NCBI RefSeq assembly: GCF_000719135.1
Contig: NZ_JOEK01000009.1
Span: 372,001 to 436,000 of the forward strand
Direction of reading: 5' to 3'
Length of the DNA: 64,000 bases
DNA from: Streptomyces avicenniae
GTDB lineage: Bacteria > Actinomycetota > Actinomycetes > Streptomycetales > Streptomycetaceae
The position numbers and the translations under genes are program-made. Shown piece by piece: positions 60,301 to 64,000 of this stretch. The number at the start of each line of letters is the position of its first letter. Position 1 is the stretch's first letter. The notes below the pieces were generated by a model that was given only the letters and a program-made list of their open reading frames with translations, did no database searches and was not told the DNA's origin.

Positions 60301-61434
60301 GGGGAGCGCGCGGGCGGCCGAGGCGAGGACGGCGGCGACGGTCTCGGGGCCGGGCTCGCGGGCCGGGTCGGTCACCAGCTCGACGGCCTGGGCGTGGGTG
60401 AGGATGCGGGCGCCGAGGCGGGCGGCGATGTCGAGGAATTCCTCGGTCGGGCGGCGCGCCGCGGGGTCCTCGGCGGGCCCCGGCCCGGCCAGGGCGGTGT
60501 CGGCGGGCGCCGCCGATGCACGGGCGGCGCGGACGGTGTGCTGCACCAACAGCCCCGTGGCGCGGCGGAGGTTGACGCGGTGGGCGCCGCCGTCGCCGGG
60601 GGCCTGGTCCACCGCGCGGCGCAGCCAGCGGACGGCCTCGCGCACCTCGTGCCCCGGGTCGGGCGCGACCTCGGCGCGGCGGCCGTGCACCGTGCCGATC
60701 CCGGCCAGCGCCAGCGTGTGCTGGTCCCCGCCTTCCTCCGCCAGGGCGAGGACCTGCCGGTAGGCGTTCTCCGCGGCCGTCAGGTCGGCGGGGTCCTTGG
60801 CGAGGTCGAACCGGCAGGTGAGCGCATGGCAGTAGGTGAGCCAGCGCCCGGTGCCGGGGTCGGGGGCGCGGGTGAGGGCGTCGAGGAGCAGGACGGCCTC
60901 GGTCGCGTCGGCGAGCCGTTCCGCGTCCTGGCGGCCTGGGGAGGCGGCCAGGTGCGTCAGGGCCTGGCCGAGCACGAGGTCGCGGTAGTCCTGGCGGCCG
61001 GTCGCGTCGGCGGTGCGCAGCAGGGCGACGGCCTCGGTGAGGACGGTGGCGTCGCCGCGCCGTTTGCCGTCGATGACCAGGTCGGCGGCCCGGTCCAGGG
61101 GGTCGGCCAGGGGGTCGTGGCCGGTGAGCGCGGTCAGCTCGGGCCACAACTCGCGGGGGACGGCGAAGGGGTTCAGCAGGAAGAGCGGTGCGGCGATGTC
61201 GAGCGCGCGCCGGAAGTCCTCGCCGTACCGGTCGGGTTCGGCCTCGGCGCGTGCACGGTGGAACTCGACCAGGAGCCACAGCGCGTCGGGGTCGCGTCCG
61301 TCGGCGTCGGCGAGCAGTGTGCGCAGCCGCCCGAGGGCGTCGTCCGCACCGTCGTCGTGCAGGGCCGTCGCGTCACCGGTCGTGCGGAAGCAGCGGAGGC
61401 GTTCGAGGACGGCCGCCAGTACCGCGTCCCGCAT
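57367..61434 (-). CDS. CHAT-domain caspase-like protease with long TPR-type helical N-terminus
   Basis: 1355 residues. About 1000 N-terminal residues are alanine-rich helical repeats with TPR-like spacing (AENAYRQVLALAEEGGDQHTLALAGIGTVHG). The C-terminal ~330 residues are a CHAT domain with the dyad His in YVHVAAHGRH (about 1204) and Cys in LVTLSSCESALGR (about 1250), plus GLPAAFLAAGASAVIGCLWPV. CHAT proteases are separase/caspase relatives, often in conflict or cell-death systems. It heads a cassette with the unknown protein and HprK-like ATPase. Confidence 0.85.
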   Translation of the reverse strand: MRDAVLAAVLERLRCFRTTGDATALHDDGADDALGRLRTLLADADGRDPDALWLLVEFHRARAEAEPDRYGEDFRRALDIAAPLFLLNPFAVPRELWPELTALTGHDPLADPLDRAADLVIDGKRRGDATVLTEAVALLRTADATGRQDYRDLVLGQALTHLAASPGRQDAERLADATEAVLLLDALTRAPDPGTGRWLTYCHALTCRFDLAKDPADLTAAENAYRQVLALAEEGGDQHTLALAGIGTVHGRRAEVAPDPGHEVREAVRWLRRAVDQAPGDGGAHRVNLRRATGLLVQHTVRAARASAAPADTALAGPGPAEDPAARRPTEEFLDIAARLGARILTHAQAVELVTDPAREPGPETVAAVLASAARALPTGPEQRLLPALTLAMAVAGPRWGTARGGLWWSAADLYVEAARRSLVHTPNGAVLRRARALLDRQIATLRPDQDPAAADELAETLFVTGLLHLTPYAGHMAGLSFAGAHHLWLRREARLQAVGPHDEPAGDPSAAPVHVTMPDPAESVTEAVGHLREAAGIATGHLRGRVLKALAEALSFLAGLTEGPGHDREILTAARAALDLLHPARDPLAFLYVLRILTLSGELALPSDVTDLLPVPLTDLPPHEGLSVCTETLDLLDEAGRPDLTYQLLRLAERQLPPPTDPAQQRRWWGSAVHVLPGDRLRCGPGLDDVRRALGHLRPVMADGDWPPSRRAAALVHLAAHAHGPGTEDLGRELLAEARRTAPEWAGSREVHHPLTYLDARLAHGAALRIEDTDPGAAAQRHAAAATANAACGQIDSALADLEAVVHCAERCADEEARTAALAMVPAAVLLGGGRDEGEAWALRDLWQRTLLAVTGGTVSPGVLLILHQVAKSLALTGVLAAAGPFDPPPWLAARLDRPRAADEADDPPPDAELPGNVEGMLFYVAEGEAEPDGTEGAEQRNHQRAVDRWLSAGLHAARGPAALPVLPDEIQARIDPDTVLVSLFLGHMPRPTDGRPCMALRVLAVTREDMWHGSTRIPDLDGGLLRMTRGAHQLAVSPIALPVSRLRRGVTADPLHRAVSRDGAQRLTQDAETFLGPLADLLPTWQAHGKRHLCVWPNGPLHYVPHHLLSPNGRALADDWTVTHLPSLGILAPRPPTPATGRTVGGLVAFAAARGPEDAGLEEHAARVAEPFGGAAVTGPAATPRRFLADIPGARYVHVAAHGRHNEWASWYQCLHLTPEGDDDGRVFAHDILRADLRGVELVTLSSCESALGRFDVNDNLKGLPAAFLAAGASAVIGCLWPVHPEVSTHFFATLYRELGASPDRRAAYRAAQLATRARFPAHRDWGAFCFVGDWRTPPGPDDARPEHQETPL

Positions 61435-61622
61435 GTGCGCGCCCTCTCCCCCGTGGTCGTGTGGCCAAACTAGCCCACGGGAGGCCGGGGTTGCGGCGGG
61501 ACGGATCGGGGCGGGAGCGGGGGGACCAGCTCCCCCCTCGGCGCTGGTCCCCCCTTCCCCGTGGTGTCCCCGGCGGCGGTTCGGGGTCGCCGCCGCCGGG
61601 GACACCGGCTCGTGGGCGCGGG

Positions 61623-62558
61623 TCAGACCGTCACGACGACCTTGCCGCGCGTGTGGCGTCCGGCGGCGAACTCGGCCAGGGCCTTCGGCGCGTCGGCGAG
61701 CGCGTAGGTGGCCGTCACCTCGACGGTCAGGTCGCCCGTGGCGACGCGCTCGGCGAGTGCCTGGAGGCGGCCCTCGCGGACGGCCATCCGCACGTACGTC
61801 GCGCCGACGCCGACGGGGAACTCGTCCGGCCCGGTCAGGGTGGACACCAGGCGTCCCGCCGGTCGGACCGCGACCGCGGAACCGGCGAGCGCCCGGTCGC
61901 GGTTGACCAGATCGACGACGGCGTCCACGCCCTGCGGCGCCAGGCGCAGCGCCTCGCGCACGGTGTCCGTGGCGGTGTGGTCGATGACCTCGGCCGCGCC
62001 GAGGGCGCGCGCGTAGGCCGCGTCGTCCGGCCGGGCCGTGGCGAGGACGCGCAGCCCGGCGCGGGACGCCAACTGCACGGTGAACGAGCCGACTCCGCCG
62101 GTGGCGCCGATGACCAGCACGGTCCGTCCCGCGCCCGGCCCCAGCGCGTCCACGACGCACTCGCCGGTGAGCGCGGTGGAGACGAGCGCGGCGGCGCGCG
62201 CGGGGTCGAGGCCCGCGGGGCGCCGGGCGACGGCGGGGCCCTCGGCGACCGTCGTGTACTCGGCGAGGGTGCCGGGGTGGAAGTGCGTGTGGGCGAGGAC
62301 CGGATCCCCGGCCGCGTAGCCGGTGACGTCCGCGCCGACCGCCGCCACGACGCCCGAGGCGTCCATCCCCACGACGAACGGGTGCGCGACGGGGAACACG
62401 TCACGCATCGCGCCGACGACGAGCGCCGCGTCGAGCGGGTTGAGCGCGGCGGCCTCGACGCGGATCAGGATCTCGCGCGGGCCGGGGACGGGGGTCGGCA
62501 CGTCGGTGACGACGAGCTGTTCCAGGGGGCCGTACGACGGGGCGACGAGGGCCTTCAT
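61623..62558 (-). CDS. NADP-dependent quinone/zinc-type oxidoreductase (MDR superfamily)
   Basis: 311 residues. A GroES-like N-terminal domain (VPGPREILIRVEAAALNPLDAALVVGA, GMDASGVVAAVGADVTGYAAGD) and a Rossmann domain with VLVIGATGGVGSFTVQLA. It has no catalytic or structural zinc Cys set, so it is a quinone-oxidoreductase-type MDR enzyme reducing enones or quinones with NADPH. Divergent from the LuxR-type regulator, which may control it. Confidence 0.88.
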   Translation of the reverse strand: MKALVAPSYGPLEQLVVTDVPTPVPGPREILIRVEAAALNPLDAALVVGAMRDVFPVAHPFVVGMDASGVVAAVGADVTGYAAGDPVLAHTHFHPGTLAEYTTVAEGPAVARRPAGLDPARAAALVSTALTGECVVDALGPGAGRTVLVIGATGGVGSFTVQLASRAGLRVLATARPDDAAYARALGAAEVIDHTATDTVREALRLAPQGVDAVVDLVNRDRALAGSAVAVRPAGRLVSTLTGPDEFPVGVGATYVRMAVREGRLQALAERVATGDLTVEVTATYALADAPKALAEFAAGRHTRGKVVVTV

Positions 62559-62702
62559 CGCGTCTGATCTCCTCACGGGGGACGGGCGGTTCGCGTCCCA
62601 GCCTCCCTGCCGCGCCCTCCTCGGCGGACTGCTCTTCCGAGCGGCGTGACCCGCCCGGAAGGACAGGGCAGGGGGCGGGCCGTGCGCCGTAGGATCGCCG
62701 CC

Positions 62703-63977
62703 ATGGACCTCCGCCACGGGTCGGATCCGGCGCACACCCTGGCGTCGGCCCTCACGCTCCTGCGGGCCACGCCGGGCGCGACGCTGGGGCGTCTGTCCGA
62801 CGTGCTGGCCGAGACGCTGCCCCACCGCGCGCTCGCCACCCTCACCGGTGACTGCGCGCGCTCCCCGATGCGCACGCACGGCGAACCGTCCCTGGCCGGG
62901 CGGGTGTCGAGCGCCGAACTCGCGCGGATCGCGGGCTCGGTGAGGGTCGGTGCCCCTTTCGCGGGGCCCGCGGTGTTCGCCGGTGCCGTGCGGCCGGTGC
63001 TGGGCGCCGCGTCGGCGCCCCCCGGGGCGTCCGGTGCGCTGCTCGTCGTCGTCCCCGAGGACGACGCGGCCCTGACGGAGGCGGTGCGGCGGCACGTCCA
63101 GCAGTTGTGGGACCTGACGTGCCTGCACCTGTCCGGGTACGCCGCCCACGCCCACCCGGAGCCGCTCGCGGGGAGCCGTGTCGCGGCCGGGGAACGTGCC
63201 CGCGTCCTCGCCGAGTTGACCGACGCGCACTCGGCCGCCCTCACCGCGATCCTCGGCGCGCTGCGCTCCCGCGCGCTGGACGACGCCGCGGCCAGGAGCG
63301 CGGCCACCGACCTCGCCGTCTCGGCGCTGGTGGAGCTGCGCGCGGCGGGCGGGCTGGACCGGGTGCTGAGCGAGGAGACGGCGGGAGAGGCGTTCGCGCG
63401 GCTCACCGAGCGGCTGCGCGCGCTCGTCCGGCACAGCGGCGCGGTGCTGGAGTTGGTGCCGCCGGAGCAGGAGGGACGTGCGCTGCCGGGCGACGTCGCG
63501 CACGCCGCGCGTGCGGTGGCACGGGGGGTGGTGCTGGTGATGCTGGAGCAGGACGGCGTGCGGCGCGTCCGCGTGGCGTGGCACACCGGCGGCGACCGGC
63601 TCCGCGTCGATCTGCGGGACGACGGCCCCGGCACGCTCGCCCCCGACGCGCTGGCCGTGCACCGCCTGGCGGACCGGGTGGGCGCGCTCGGCGGGACGCT
63701 GGCGGTGGACGCGGCCCGTGGCTGGGGCAGCACGGTCACGGCGACGCTGCCGCTGGGCGCGTCGGCGCCGCTGCCCGTCCATCCCTTGGACGCGCTCAAT
63801 CCGCGCGAGTCACAGGTGCTCGACCACCTGACGCGCGGGCACCGCAACCGGCGGATCGCCGAGGAGCTGGGCATCAGCGAGCACACGGTGAAGTTCCATG
63901 TGCGGAACATCCTGGAGAAGCTGTCCGTCGGCTCGCGCGGGGAGGCGGCGGCCCTGGCGCGGGATCACGCGCGGTAG
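62703..63977 (+). CDS. Regulator with HATPase-like region and C-terminal LuxR-type HTH
   Basis: 424 residues. An N-terminal sensor-like region is followed at about residues 220-360 by a histidine-kinase-like part ending in GHKL remnants (LRVDLRDDGPGTLAPD, RVGALGGTLAVDAARGWGSTVTATLPLG). The C-terminus is a GerE/LuxR HTH: LNPRESQVLDHLTRGHRNRRIAEELGISEHTVKFHVRNILEKLSVGSR. Fusion of a kinase-like ATPase domain with a LuxR HTH suggests a one-component regulator. ATG at 62703. Divergent from the MDR oxidoreductase. Confidence 0.85.
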   Translation: MDLRHGSDPAHTLASALTLLRATPGATLGRLSDVLAETLPHRALATLTGDCARSPMRTHGEPSLAGRVSSAELARIAGSVRVGAPFAGPAVFAGAVRPVLGAASAPPGASGALLVVVPEDDAALTEAVRRHVQQLWDLTCLHLSGYAAHAHPEPLAGSRVAAGERARVLAELTDAHSAALTAILGALRSRALDDAAARSAATDLAVSALVELRAAGGLDRVLSEETAGEAFARLTERLRALVRHSGAVLELVPPEQEGRALPGDVAHAARAVARGVVLVMLEQDGVRRVRVAWHTGGDRLRVDLRDDGPGTLAPDALAVHRLADRVGALGGTLAVDAARGWGSTVTATLPLGASAPLPVHPLDALNPRESQVLDHLTRGHRNRRIAEELGISEHTVKFHVRNILEKLSVGSRGEAAALARDHAR

Positions 63978-64000
63978 GCAGGGCGGGCGGGGATCGCGGG

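Noticed and set aside
58330..61473. Very long plus-strand open frame (~1047 codons) opposite the CHAT gene
   Set aside because: It is the antisense shadow of a high-GC gene: composition is Gly/Ala/Arg/Val-rich with no motifs, whereas the minus strand carries a clear CHAT domain. A further ~1270-codon minus-strand frame is also a shadow.

Overview
The window looks like a Streptomyces (or close actinomycete) chromosome. It is very GC-rich with strong third-position GC bias and GTG/TTG starts, and it carries Streptomyces-typical genes such as the DUF5753-type XRE regulator, DUF397 protein and HATPase trio. No part has been compared with a database; all names come from motifs and family recall.

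Layout. 1-5.3 kb is ordinary chromosome: the dodecin 3' end, a PfkB sugar kinase, a methyltransferase, an alpha/beta hydrolase, and the XRE/DUF397/HATPase regulatory trio. At 5.36 kb there is a tRNA-Leu(GAG), followed by a decayed integrase fragment and a Phd/RelE-type toxin-antitoxin pair, which suggests an old integration site. About 6.9-55.3 kb is one large, unusual nonribosomal peptide (NRPS) gene cluster littered with insertion-sequence relics (IS630-like at 29.7 and 32.3 kb, IS701-like at 38.9-39.9 kb). From 55.5 kb onwards there is ordinary, very high-GC chromosome again: a P-loop/HPr-kinase-like protein, an unknown protein, a 1355-residue CHAT protease-like protein, a quinone oxidoreductase and a HATPase-LuxR regulator.

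How the cluster may work. Assembly genes are dispersed: a T-C-A-T NRPS, two A-T proteins whose N-termini are only half-condensation domains, two free-standing condensation proteins, three free-standing carrier proteins, a SerRS-like amino acid:carrier-protein ligase, an MbtH protein and two thioesterase-like hydrolases. Precursor supply includes a KtzI-like ornithine N-hydroxylase next to a KtzT-like (PaiB-fold) protein, the pair that makes piperazic acid (N-N bond). It also includes a GTP cyclohydrolase I / Nudix / Upp-like phosphoribosyltransferase / Maf block that points to a GTP-derived pterin-like or nucleotide-like unit, a split TPP-dependent decarboxylase, a cupin and an MppJ-like alpha-keto-acid C-methyltransferase. 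Tailoring candidates are a P450, a BBE-like flavoprotein, a GMC oxidoreductase, two luciferase-like monooxygenases, two Fe/2-oxoglutarate-type enzymes, an acetoacetate-decarboxylase-like protein and a CmcH-like O-carbamoyltransferase. An MFS exporter and a caspase-like/zinc-ribbon protein are embedded.

Regulation. A ~290-bp duplicated upstream region precedes two separate minus-strand operons (cupin-to-KtzT and carrier-protein-to-thioesterase), and a shared palindromic box lies upstream of the GMC gene and of the second condensation gene. The product cannot be named from sequence; the combination of piperazate, GTP-derived and carbamoylation genes is not one I recognise from a described cluster.
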